Shown here piece by piece: positions 1-6,148 of a stretch of DNA of 6,157 nucleotides (its first letter is position 1; each line of letters begins with the position of its first letter). The position numbers and the translations under genes were made by a program. This DNA comes from Desulfotignum sp. (GTDB taxonomy: Bacteria; Desulfobacterota; Desulfobacteria; Desulfobacterales; Desulfobacteraceae): positions 1-6,157 of the forward strand of contig JAABRW010000050.1 of NCBI GenBank assembly GCA_011390695.1. The letters run 5' to 3'. The notes under the pieces were generated by a model. It saw only the letters and a program-made list of their open reading frames with translations, was not told the DNA's origin and searched no databases.

Positions 1-109
1 CTGAACAGGAGTTTCCCGATGATTTTTAATGGCTTGAGCACACATGTAAAATATGGTAATTTGGCACAAAACAACCTTCTATGTAAGGATATAAGGAAAT
101 GATCGGGTC
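1..109. other. Left-edge noncoding stretch; no supportable gene
   Basis: No complete gene is visible. Reading frame 3 ends at a TAA (27-29) after an acidic tail EQEFPDDF, which could be the C-terminus of an upstream gene. Frame 1 stays open to a TGA at 100-102, but its translation has no recognisable features. The two readings conflict and neither can be settled without sequence to the left. The last 25 bases hold purine-rich AAGGA runs (85-89 and 93-97) that can serve as the ribosome binding site for the PilZ gene. No terminator hairpin is apparent. Confidence 0.4.
62..77 (+). promoter_or_regulatory. Weak sigma-54-like element before the PilZ gene
   Basis: TTGGCAC gives a perfect -24 half, but ten bases after the GG the sequence is CC inside AACCT instead of the expected GC inside TTGCT. 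The position is sensible, with a predicted start of transcription about 20 bases before the PilZ start codon. The poor -12 half makes it a weak candidate. It is listed because the same TTGGCA-type motif precedes other transcription units in the window. Confidence 0.2.
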
Positions 110-463
110 ATGACCGTTTCACATGAGGATGACAGGCGAAAGAACCTCCGGGTGGATTTTTCCACCCGGATTCAGGTAATAGTGGGCCTGGATGATGCAC
201 AGGTAAACCTGGAAGGCAGTTCAAAAGACCTGAGTCTGAGAGGAATTTTTGTCATTACAGACAAGCGGTTCACCCCGGGAAGCCGGTGTGTTGTAAAGAT
301 CTGTCTCACCGGCTCTGTTGAGAAAATTGAACTGGTCATGGAGGCAACTGTGGTGCGCCAGACCCCCAAAGGTATAGGGATTGTTTTTGATTCCATGGAT
401 GTGGAAACCTATTCCCATTTGAAAAAAATTGTACAGTATAACCAGATTGGGGATATTGACTGA
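110..463 (+). CDS. Single-domain PilZ protein, predicted c-di-GMP receptor
   Basis: This 117-residue protein is almost entirely one PilZ domain. The two halves of the c-di-GMP signature are visible: R10-K-N-L-R14 (RxxxR) near the N-terminus and D40-L-S42-L-R-G45 (DxSxxG) at the start of the beta barrel. A helix near the C-terminus (YSHLKKIVQYN) closes the domain. PilZ proteins of this type bind cyclic di-GMP in the cytoplasm and pass the signal to a partner, often the flagellar motor, a chemotaxis protein or a regulator. There is no signal peptide or membrane segment. The ATG at 110 is chosen because an in-frame TAA at 92-94 leaves no upstream ATG, GTG or TTG. AAGGA at 93-97 is a usable but rather distant ribosome binding site (about 12 bases). 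Placement before cheY and two flagellar-type activators suggests a motility role; the actual partner is unknown. Family assignment is secure and the target is inferred. Confidence 0.9.
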   Translation: MTVSHEDDRRKNLRVDFSTRIQVIVGLDDAQVNLEGSSKDLSLRGIFVITDKRFTPGSRCVVKICLTGSVEKIELVMEATVVRQTPKGIGIVFDSMDVETYSHLKKIVQYNQIGDID

Positions 464-513
464 AAAATACCCGATATAGCAATCTGTTTTGAAACCAAAG
501 GTGGATAAATTTC

Positions 514-530
514 TTGGCATCTGTTTTGGA
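514..530 (+). promoter_or_regulatory. Near-consensus sigma-54 promoter before cheY
   Basis: TTGGCATCTGTTTTGGA matches the sigma-54 consensus (TTGGCAC, five bases, TTGCW) at the -24 half and at the T run of the -12 half. The nearly invariant GC is read as GG at 528-529. The GG-to-GG spacing is the required ten bases. Initiation about 12 bases downstream would leave a leader of roughly 30 bases before the cheY start, which is well placed. The -12 mismatch means it may be weak or fortuitous. Confidence 0.4.
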
Positions 531-558
531 AGACAGACAAAGGGGTTTTAATCCATAT

Positions 559-565
559 AAGGAGG
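559..565 (+). promoter_or_regulatory. Strong ribosome binding site that decides the cheY start
   Basis: AAGGAGG is a full Shine-Dalgarno match. It lies 5 bases before the GTG at 571 and 11 bases before the in-frame ATG at 577. It rules out the TTG at 514 as the translation start, because that longer frame would run through this site. Confidence 0.85.
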
Positions 566-570
566 GAAAT

Positions 571-951
571 GTGGCAATGGACACATCCATCAAGGTTCTG
601 ATTGTTGACGATTTTGCTACCATGCGCCGTATTTTGAAAAATATTTTGAAGCAGCTGGGGTTTCGAAATCTGGTTGAAGCTGATGATGGAACAACTGCCT
701 GGGAGGTTATGGAAAATCAGACCATTGATCTGATCATATCCGACTGGAACATGCCCAAAATGACCGGCCTGGAATTGTTGAAAAAAACCCGGGCAAATTC
801 CCAATATGCAAAAACCCCTTTTTTAATGGTTACAGCGGAAGCACAGAAACAAAATGTTATCGAAGCGGTCCAGGCAGGGGTTTCCAATTATGTGGTAAAA
901 CCGTTTACAGCTGAAGCAATTTCCGACAAACTTGAAAAGATTTTAAAATAA
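571..951 (+). CDS. cheY: Chemotaxis response regulator CheY
   Basis: This 126-residue single receiver domain lines up residue by residue with E. coli CheY, offset by one. The acidic pair is D13-D14, in the CheY-typical context [10 protein letters not shown]. The phosphoacceptor is D58 in SDWNMP. The switch residues are T88 (MVTAEA) and Y107, and the conserved lysine is K110 in VVKPF. CheY is phosphorylated by the kinase CheA; CheY-P binds the flagellar switch (FliM/FliN) and changes rotation. All catalytic and switch residues are intact, so it should be active. The GTG at 571 is preferred because AAGGAGG lies five bases upstream; the ATG at 577 is the alternative and removes two residues. The stop overlaps by one base (TAATG) the start of the following sigma-54 activator, implying one mRNA and translational coupling. 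No cheA or cheZ is seen in the window. A role as separate receiver for the next gene product is possible but unproven. Confidence 0.95.
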   Translation: MAMDTSIKVLIVDDFATMRRILKNILKQLGFRNLVEADDGTTAWEVMENQTIDLIISDWNMPKMTGLELLKKTRANSQYAKTPFLMVTAEAQKQNVIEAVQAGVSNYVVKPFTAEAISDKLEKILK

Positions 952-2012
952 TGGGTTCTTCCGTGATTGAAACCAGCCACACCTTTACTGGCGGCGCAAA
1001 CCTGGATGATACCATCCCGGTATTTGACAGAACAGGTATCGCCGGCGTAAGCAAGGGGCTGGAAAAGGTTCTGGACACAGCCCGAAAGGTGGCAAAATCC
1101 GATGCATCCGTTCTGATAACCGGAGAGAGCGGTACAGGAAAGGAATTGATTGCCCGGGCTATCCACCAGAACAGCCCCCGGTGCAATGGCCCCATGGTGG
1201 TTATCAATTGCGGCGCCATTCCCGGTGAACTGCTTGAAAGCGAGTTGTTCGGACATGAAAAAGGGGCCTTCACAGGGGCCCACCGTGCCAGGATCGGACG
1301 ATTCGAGATCGCTGACCAGGGCACGATATTTCTGGATGAAATCGGGGATATGAGTGCCGAACTTCAGGTGAAACTGCTGCGGGCACTTCAGGAACGGCGA
1401 TTTGAAAGGGTTGGCGGCACCCAGACCATTGATGTGGATATCCGGATAATCTCTGCAACCAACATGGATCTTGAACGTGCCATGGACCAGGGCCGGTTCA
1501 GGGAGGATCTGTTTTACCGGCTTAATGTGATTCCCATTCATATACTGCCGCTGCGGGAACGCAGAGAAGATGTGATGCCCCTTGTGGACCATTTTCAGGA
1601 CAATCTTTTACATCGCCTGAAAGATTTTGTGCCCAAGCAGTTTTCCAGCGAGGCCAGGCAGGCCCTTATCAATTATGAGTGGCCCGGCAATATCAGGGAG
1701 CTGGAAAATATGATTGAGCGGATTGCTGTTCTGGTGGAAGGTATTGATGTGCAGCTTCATGACCTGCCGGGATGTATTACCCAGACGGCTTCGTGTCATT
1801 ATTCTCCCAGTGTTTCTTCTGTCTTCACCAATGGTATCGGGTTTACCGAAGCGGTTGATCTGTACCAGCGGGCATTGATTGTCCACGCCCTTGCGGAGAC
1901 CGGCTGGATCAAAGCCAGAGCTGCGGAGCTTTTGAAAATGAACCGCACCACACTGGTGGAAAAAATCAAAAAAATGCACCTTGCGCCTGAGTCGGAAATG
2001 CCTGAATTTTGA
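951..2012 (+). CDS. FleQ/FlrA-type sigma-54 activator without a receiver domain
   Basis: This 353-residue bacterial enhancer-binding protein opens sigma-54 promoters using ATP. After a short N-terminal tail of about 27 residues comes the AAA+ domain: Walker A GESGTGKE (58-65), the sigma-54-contacting loop GAFTGA (105-110), Walker B TIFLDEIG (125-132), then [11 protein letters not shown] and [10 protein letters not shown] in its C-terminal part. A Fis-type helix-turn-helix spans about 300-345, with [12 protein letters not shown] (331-342). That closely recalls the RTTLVEKMRK motif of FleQ/FlrA flagellar master regulators, which is why that subfamily is favoured. The usual N-terminal FleQ or receiver domain of about 120 residues is absent. 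No ribosome binding site is evident; the start overlaps the cheY stop, so translation is probably coupled. Likely target: the sigma-54 promoter just downstream. Control could be by a partner protein, as PspF is controlled by PspA, or by c-di-GMP; neither is shown. The sigma-54 activator call is certain and the flagellar master role is inferred from motif and context. Confidence 0.93.
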   Translation: MGSSVIETSHTFTGGANLDDTIPVFDRTGIAGVSKGLEKVLDTARKVAKSDASVLITGESGTGKELIARAIHQNSPRCNGPMVVINCGAIPGELLESELFGHEKGAFTGAHRARIGRFEIADQGTIFLDEIGDMSAELQVKLLRALQERRFERVGGTQTIDVDIRIISATNMDLERAMDQGRFREDLFYRLNVIPIHILPLRERREDVMPLVDHFQDNLLHRLKDFVPKQFSSEARQALINYEWPGNIRELENMIERIAVLVEGIDVQLHDLPGCITQTASCHYSPSVSSVFTNGIGFTEAVDLYQRALIVHALAETGWIKARAAELLKMNRTTLVEKIKKMHLAPESEMPEF

Positions 2013-2024
2013 TGTTCTGTTCTT

Positions 2025-2041
2025 TTGGCACATAAATTGCT
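2025..2041 (+). promoter_or_regulatory. Consensus sigma-54 (-24/-12) promoter
   Basis: TTGGCACATAAATTGCT matches the sigma-54 consensus at every conserved base: GG at 2027-2028, ten bases, GC at 2039-2040. Transcription is expected to start near 2052, leaving a leader of about 46 bases before the TPR gene. The promoter lies in the only intergenic gap between the FleQ-like activator and the TPR gene. The TPR protein and the second activator, 16 bases behind it, are therefore probably one sigma-54 operon needing an enhancer-binding protein. Confidence 0.92.
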
Positions 2042-2044
2042 GTC

Positions 2045-2061
2045 ATAAATTACTGATTTAT
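2045..2061. repeat. AT-rich inverted repeat at the predicted transcription start
   Basis: ATAAAT and ATTTAT form six-base inverted arms around TACTG. CATAAATT also occurs twice, at 2031-2038 inside the promoter and at 2044-2051, 13 bases apart. The palindrome straddles the expected start site. It may ease DNA melting, bind a protein, or simply reflect AT-rich sequence; its short arms make function uncertain. Confidence 0.3.
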
Positions 2062-2097
2062 TCTACAAATGGCATTAATCTCTGGGGTACAGTATAG

Positions 2098-4650
2098 ATG
2101 ATGAAAAAGTTGATTGACAGTCCTGTGAAGCAGATTCGGCTGATGCTTCTGCCATGTCTGTTTCTGGCCTTTTTCTCCGGAACCGCCATGGCCCGGAAAG
2201 CCGTCATTCAAAGTATCACCATTGAAGAAAATCCCTTGTCTGTGCAATTCGGCATTACAAAAAAAGTACCTGCCAAGGTGATTCAAATTGCAGGCAAAGA
2301 GGTCCTTATTGCACTGAAGAATGCTGTGGCTTCCCGGGATTTAAAGGTGACGGGCCGGCACCTGCCCGGTATAAAAGCAATCAATATCGAGTCTCTGCAA
2401 GGGGATGTGGTGGCGGTGGTGGTCATCAGCAGGACTTCCCTGGGACCGGTTACATCGGGTTTTAACGCATCCGGATCACAGTTTGTTGTATCCATGGTCC
2501 CGGTGAAAACACCCGGGGCAATAAAAACCAAACAGGCCCCTGTGCCGGAAAATGTGGTTGAAAAAACCGAACCTGCCCCAAAAACCGGGCCGGAAGAACA
2601 AACCACTCCTGACCAGCAAAAGGTACAGCCTGCACCTGACACCGGGCAGGCTGCTGAAACAAAAAATACCGTCAAAATTCCGACGCCATCCGTCTATGTC
2701 CCGCCCCCAAGAGAAAAAAGCCGGTTCCAGGGAGATATCTCCGATCTGTACCGGCGCATCGCATCCAGTGCGTGCGGGACTGACAGCCAGATCAACAATG
2801 CCGTCGAACTGATTAAAAACGCCCGGTACACAAAAGCTTTTGAGCTGCTGGATGCATATATAAAACAGCTGGAGCCTGCCTGTCTGGAACAGGCGTATTA
2901 TCTGCGGGCCTATGCGTTTTACAAAAGTATCGACAAAGATGATTTCGCTATGCTGATCACGGCCGAGCGCATGTTTCAAGATGCCCTGGTTTTGTATCCG
3001 CAGTCAGAATACGTGCCCTTTGCCTACACCGCCATCGGCATGATACATATGGGTTTAAACAATATGTCTGCTGCACAGGGGTATTTCAATATTGTTGTCC
3101 GGGAATATGAAAACTATCCGGGCAGACCGGAGGCCCTGTTTTATCTGGCAGAAATTTTCGATGAAAACGGATATGTTGATAATGCCCTTGATTATTACAA
3201 GCAGGTGTTTGAAGCCCCTTCAGACAATGCATATATTGTGGATGCCGGCATCGGGTATGGAAAGGCATTGTTTAAAAAACAGCAGTATTACGCAGCATTG
3301 TCCGTATTTAACCATGTGGTCGGGGTGGATGAAAAAAAGATATATGATTCACCCGATCTTTTGCAGTACATGGGGGATACCGGTTATGCACTCTCTTTGG
3401 CCAAAACAGCCAGGGAAAACTATATGCGCTTGATGAACCTGTTTGAAGATATTCCGGACAAAGATATTCTCCTGAGCCGGGTGGGAGACACCTATGCCAT
3501 GGAAAACCGGGAAAAAAAAGCAGTGCAGATATATGAAATGGTGCGGGAAAAATTTCCCGATACCCAGGGATACATCACTGCATCCATGGGGCTTGCCCGG
3601 TATCTGGAAGCTGATCCGGAGAAAATTGAAATCTATGAGATGATCAAAAACCGGTTTCCGGAAAACACCTATGCCCGCATGGCCATGATGCGCCTGGCAG
3701 AAATTTACCAGAAGAACGGTGAATATAACAAATGCATCAAGGAAATTGAAGACCTGTTGACCGCCCATCCCCGGGGGCTGCGGTATGAAGCGGTCAAACT
3801 TATGCAAAAAGCCTATGAAGGCCTTTTTGAGCACCAGCTTGAAAAAAACGACTATCCTTCGGTGCTGAACCGGTATGAATCGGAGTACAACCGGCTCGAC
3901 AAGATGGACAGCCGCAAAATCGCCTTCAGTGTTGGAACGGCCTATCTGAGGGCCGGGCTTTTTGAAGAAGCCTTCAACCATCTGTGGGTTGCGTATAAAC
4001 AGTACAAACGGTCTGAAAGATCTCCTGAACTGCTGTTTGCTTTAGGGGTTGCCATGGATGAATCCGGCAGGGATGACGATGCCGTAAAAATATTTCAGGC
4101 ATTTTCACTTCAGTTTAAAAATCATGAAAACCGGGTGGATGCTCTGATCCGTGCCGGAGATATTTTTCTTGAAAAAGAGCAGTATGCTTCTGCTGACGAC
4201 AGTTTTAAAAAAGCCTATGCCGCTGCTGAAAACCACCTGGTAAAAGGCCATATCCTTTTGCGGCATGCAGCAGTGTTTGCAGCACAAAAGGATCTGAAAA
4301 AAGCTGCAGAACTCCGGGCTTCGGCAGTAAAGGCCTTTGCTGCAGCACCCGGAAAAAATTATGAGATCCTTGCAAAAGCGTATAAGACCCTGGGCGATAC
4401 CTATATCAGCCTTACCGCCTATGTTCAGGCGGCAGACGCGTTTTCAAAAGCTTTGGATTTCAGTGAAGGCGACCGGTTAAAAGCCAACCTGGGGTTTTTG
4501 CTGGGAGATGCCTATCAAAAGGGAAATATCCTGCCAAAAGCCAGGGCCGCTTTTGAACAGGTGGCAGACACCTACGATTCCGTCTGGGCCAGGCTGGCCC
4601 GTCAGCGGTTGACCACCCTGGATCTGGCCCAAACCATTTCAAATTCATAA
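2098..4650 (+). CDS. Exported TPR-repeat protein, possible PflA-like flagellar motor scaffold
   Basis: This 850-residue protein starts with a signal peptide: a basic start (MMKKL), a hydrophobic core around residues 15-27, and a signal peptidase I-like site AMA/RK at 32/33. There is no lipobox just before the cleavage site, so it should be periplasmic. Residues 33-132 are beta-rich and look like an AMIN-type or beta-sandwich domain. Residues about 133-205 form a Pro/Lys/Glu/Thr-rich linker ending in VPPPREK. From about 215 to the end the protein is helical hairpins with TPR signatures such as EALFYLAEIFDENGYVDNAL, about 16-18 repeats by length. C226 and C262 could form a disulfide. TPR arrays are protein-binding scaffolds. 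Campylobacter PflA, a periplasmic motor protein that helps hold stators, has the same order of signal, beta-sandwich, linker and TPR superhelix; homology here is inferred from architecture only. Alternatives are an outer-membrane assembly or polysaccharide-linked TPR protein. The ATG at 2098 is followed by another at 2101; the ribosome site is weak (GGGG near 2083-2086). A sigma-54 promoter precedes it and a flagellar-type activator follows. Confidence 0.85.
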   Translation: MMKKLIDSPVKQIRLMLLPCLFLAFFSGTAMARKAVIQSITIEENPLSVQFGITKKVPAKVIQIAGKEVLIALKNAVASRDLKVTGRHLPGIKAINIESLQGDVVAVVVISRTSLGPVTSGFNASGSQFVVSMVPVKTPGAIKTKQAPVPENVVEKTEPAPKTGPEEQTTPDQQKVQPAPDTGQAAETKNTVKIPTPSVYVPPPREKSRFQGDISDLYRRIASSACGTDSQINNAVELIKNARYTKAFELLDAYIKQLEPACLEQAYYLRAYAFYKSIDKDDFAMLITAERMFQDALVLYPQSEYVPFAYTAIGMIHMGLNNMSAAQGYFNIVVREYENYPGRPEALFYLAEIFDENGYVDNALDYYKQVFEAPSDNAYIVDAGIGYGKALFKKQQYYAALSVFNHVVGVDEKKIYDSPDLLQYMGDTGYALSLAKTARENYMRLMNLFEDIPDKDILLSRVGDTYAMENREKKAVQIYEMVREKFPDTQGYITASMGLARYLEADPEKIEIYEMIKNRFPENTYARMAMMRLAEIYQKNGEYNKCIKEIEDLLTAHPRGLRYEAVKLMQKAYEGLFEHQLEKNDYPSVLNRYESEYNRLDKMDSRKIAFSVGTAYLRAGLFEEAFNHLWVAYKQYKRSERSPELLFALGVAMDESGRDDDAVKIFQAFSLQFKNHENRVDALIRAGDIFLEKEQYASADDSFKKAYAAAENHLVKGHILLRHAAVFAAQKDLKKAAELRASAVKAFAAAPGKNYEILAKAYKTLGDTYISLTAYVQAADAFSKALDFSEGDRLKANLGFLLGDAYQKGNILPKARAAFEQVADTYDSVWARLARQRLTTLDLAQTISNS

Positions 4651-4654
4651 GAGG
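4649..4654 (+). promoter_or_regulatory. Ribosome binding site for the GTG start of the second activator
   Basis: AAGAGG overlaps the TPR gene stop codon and lies about 12 bases before the GTG at 4667, a slightly long spacing. It supports the GTG start because the receiver fold begins immediately (RVLIIVEH) and no in-frame ATG occurs before residue 17, inside the first helix. Confidence 0.55.
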
Positions 4655-4666
4655 TATCCTTCAACC

Positions 4667-6031
4667 GTGCCAGGAAACCGGGTCCTTATTATAGTGGAAC
4701 ATCCCAAAGAAAGGATGGGGTATGCAGCCTTTTTCGAAGGCCTGGGGTTTCTGGTGGATGCTGTGCCTGATGGATCCGATGCCATTGCATATCTGTGTGA
4801 AAAAAAACCGGATATCATCATCGCAGATGAATCTGCGCCGGAATTCGACCCCCATGCATTTTTAGAAAAGCAGATGTATCTTTACGACCAGTGCAAAACC
4901 ATCATCATCACCTCGGAACCAGTGGTGGACCATGCTGTGCACCTGATGAAGACCGGCGCACTGGATTATCTGATCAAGCCGCTGGACATGCAGCAGCTGG
5001 AACTTTGTGTCCGGCGGGGACTGCTGCTGCACCCGGGGGGGACAAAAAACGGGGAAAAACAATATCCCCAAAAAAAATCTGTTCCCATTATTACCAGGAA
5101 CCAGGCCATGCAGGACCTGTTGAGACTGGCAGAACGGGTGGCGGATTCCAGTGCATCGGTTCTGATTCAGGGCGAGAGCGGCACAGGCAAGGAATTGTTT
5201 GCCAGATATATCCATGAGAAAAGCAACCGTTCTTCCCAGCCCTTTGTGGCGGTCAATTGTGCGGCCCTGCCTGAAAATCTTCTGGAAAGCGAATTGTTCG
5301 GTCATGAAAAAGGTGCCTTTACCGGGGCCATTGCCCGGAAAATCGGCAAATTTGAACTGGCCCACAAAGGCACCCTTTTTCTGGATGAGATTACGGAAAT
5401 GCAGTTTCATCTGCAGTCAAAGCTGCTGCGGGTACTCCAGGAAAGGACCGTGGACCGGGTGGGCGGAACCCAGCCCGTGGCCGTGGATGTCCGGGTTATA
5501 GCAACCACCAACCGCAATGCCAGGGAAGCCGTGGAAAAAAATGATTTCAGGCAGGATCTGTTTTATCGTCTCAATACCATTCCCCTTGTGATTCCACCAC
5601 TGCGGCACCGGATCAATGATGTGAAAATCCTGTGCGAGTATTTCAGAAAAAAATTTTGTAAACTTGACAGCCGCAATGTCAAAGGAATGACAGATGCAGC
5701 CCTGGCCATACTGGAACAGCATCCTTTTTACGGTAATGTCAGAGAACTGGAAAATATTATCCACCGCGCAGTACTCCTGGCCACCGCAAATCGTATCCAG
5801 CCGCAAGACCTTTTGATGGATGATGCCGGCCCGGGAAACGGTTTTGCAACCCAGACACCAGAAGATCAGCAGCCGGAGATCGGATCAGGTTCCTTAAAGG
5901 ACATGGAACAAAAAATGATCTTTAAAACCCTTGACCAGACAGAGGGAAACAGGACCCATGCTGCCAAAATTCTGGGCGTATCCGTGCGCACCCTGCGCAA
6001 CAAACTCAAGGAATATAAAGAAACCGGATGA
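4667..6031 (+). CDS. NtrC/FlrC-type sigma-54 activator with a degenerate receiver
   Basis: This 454-residue protein has the standard three parts. The receiver spans about 4-120. The AAA+ domain spans about 145-385, with Walker A GESGTGKE (169-176), GAFTGA (216-221), Walker B TLFLDEIT (236-243), FRQDLFYRLNT and YGNVRELENI. A Fis-type helix-turn-helix spans about 408-454, with GNRTHAAKILGVSVRTLRNKLK. It should bind enhancers and drive RNA polymerase-sigma-54. In the receiver the phosphoacceptor D54, T82 and K104 are present, but the Mg-binding acidic pair is E11-H12 instead of D-D/E-D, and the loop after D54 is ESAPEFDP rather than the usual xxMPxMDG. Phosphorylation may be weak, altered or unnecessary. 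No histidine kinase (FlrB/FleS/NtrB type) is next to it. It lies 16 bases after the TPR gene, in the same apparent sigma-54 operon, and just before another sigma-54 promoter, which fits the FlrC/FleR tier of a flagellar cascade. That role is inferred; the activator class is certain. Confidence 0.93.
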   Translation: MPGNRVLIIVEHPKERMGYAAFFEGLGFLVDAVPDGSDAIAYLCEKKPDIIIADESAPEFDPHAFLEKQMYLYDQCKTIIITSEPVVDHAVHLMKTGALDYLIKPLDMQQLELCVRRGLLLHPGGTKNGEKQYPQKKSVPIITRNQAMQDLLRLAERVADSSASVLIQGESGTGKELFARYIHEKSNRSSQPFVAVNCAALPENLLESELFGHEKGAFTGAIARKIGKFELAHKGTLFLDEITEMQFHLQSKLLRVLQERTVDRVGGTQPVAVDVRVIATTNRNAREAVEKNDFRQDLFYRLNTIPLVIPPLRHRINDVKILCEYFRKKFCKLDSRNVKGMTDAALAILEQHPFYGNVRELENIIHRAVLLATANRIQPQDLLMDDAGPGNGFATQTPEDQQPEIGSGSLKDMEQKMIFKTLDQTEGNRTHAAKILGVSVRTLRNKLKEYKETG

Positions 6032-6056
6032 TGTAATGCAGGGGTTGGTTTAAATT

Positions 6057-6073
6057 TCGGCATGTAATTTGCA
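6057..6073 (+). promoter_or_regulatory. Sigma-54 promoter for downstream genes
   Basis: TCGGCATGTAATTTGCA has GG at 6059-6060, exactly ten bases, then GC at 6071-6072, with a good TTTGCA -12 half. The -24 half departs from consensus only at its first and last bases (CGGCAT for TGGCAC). Transcription should start near 6084, about 65 bases before the ATG at 6149. The FlrC-like activator encoded just upstream is the natural candidate to drive it. Confidence 0.8.
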
Positions 6074-6101
6074 TTCTTCCTCTTTTCATGACAAGTGTAA
6101 T

Positions 6102-6127
6102 CCCCCGATGGTGTTTTCAAGGGGGGG
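6102..6127. repeat. G/C stem-loop in the predicted leader of the next gene
   Basis: CCCCC (6102-6106) can pair with the run of seven G (6121-6127) around a loop of about 14 bases. It lies downstream of the predicted start of transcription at about 6084 and ends about 20 bases before the next start codon. It could be a leader structure affecting translation or mRNA stability. A terminator is unlikely: it is followed by A residues rather than T residues on the + strand. Confidence 0.35.
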
Positions 6128-6148
6128 TAAAAAAAAGGGGACAGGAAA

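Noticed and set aside
1..102. Open frame 1 from the window edge to a TGA at 100-102, with an internal ATG at 19
   Set aside because: Short, no recognisable protein features, no convincing ribosome site. A competing frame-3 tail ending at 27-29 looks equally like a gene end, so neither is called.
514..570. N-terminal extension of CheY from the TTG at 514
   Set aside because: The extension crosses a full AAGGAGG ribosome site at 559-565, and CheY homology begins right after the GTG/ATG at 571/577.
221..804. Long reverse-strand frames opposite pilZ and cheY
   Set aside because: They lie antisense to well-supported genes, lack ribosome sites and family resemblance, and are shadows of coding bias.
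888..1592. 234-codon reverse-strand frame opposite the first sigma-54 activator
   Set aside because: The forward frame has every AAA+ motif. The reverse translation has no domain-like pattern.
3349..3981. 210-codon reverse-strand frame inside the TPR gene
   Set aside because: Antisense shadow of a continuous TPR coding frame; no independent start signals.
1200..5330. Near-identical DNA stretches shared by the two activators (Walker A region and the segment around GAFTGA)
   Set aside because: They encode the invariant AAA+ motifs of sigma-54 activators. The resemblance reflects paralogy and constraint rather than a mobile or recombining repeat.
6102..6136. Rho-independent terminator after the second activator
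   Set aside because: The C/G stem is followed by a run of A rather than T on the + strand, and it lies downstream of a good promoter, so a leader structure fits better.
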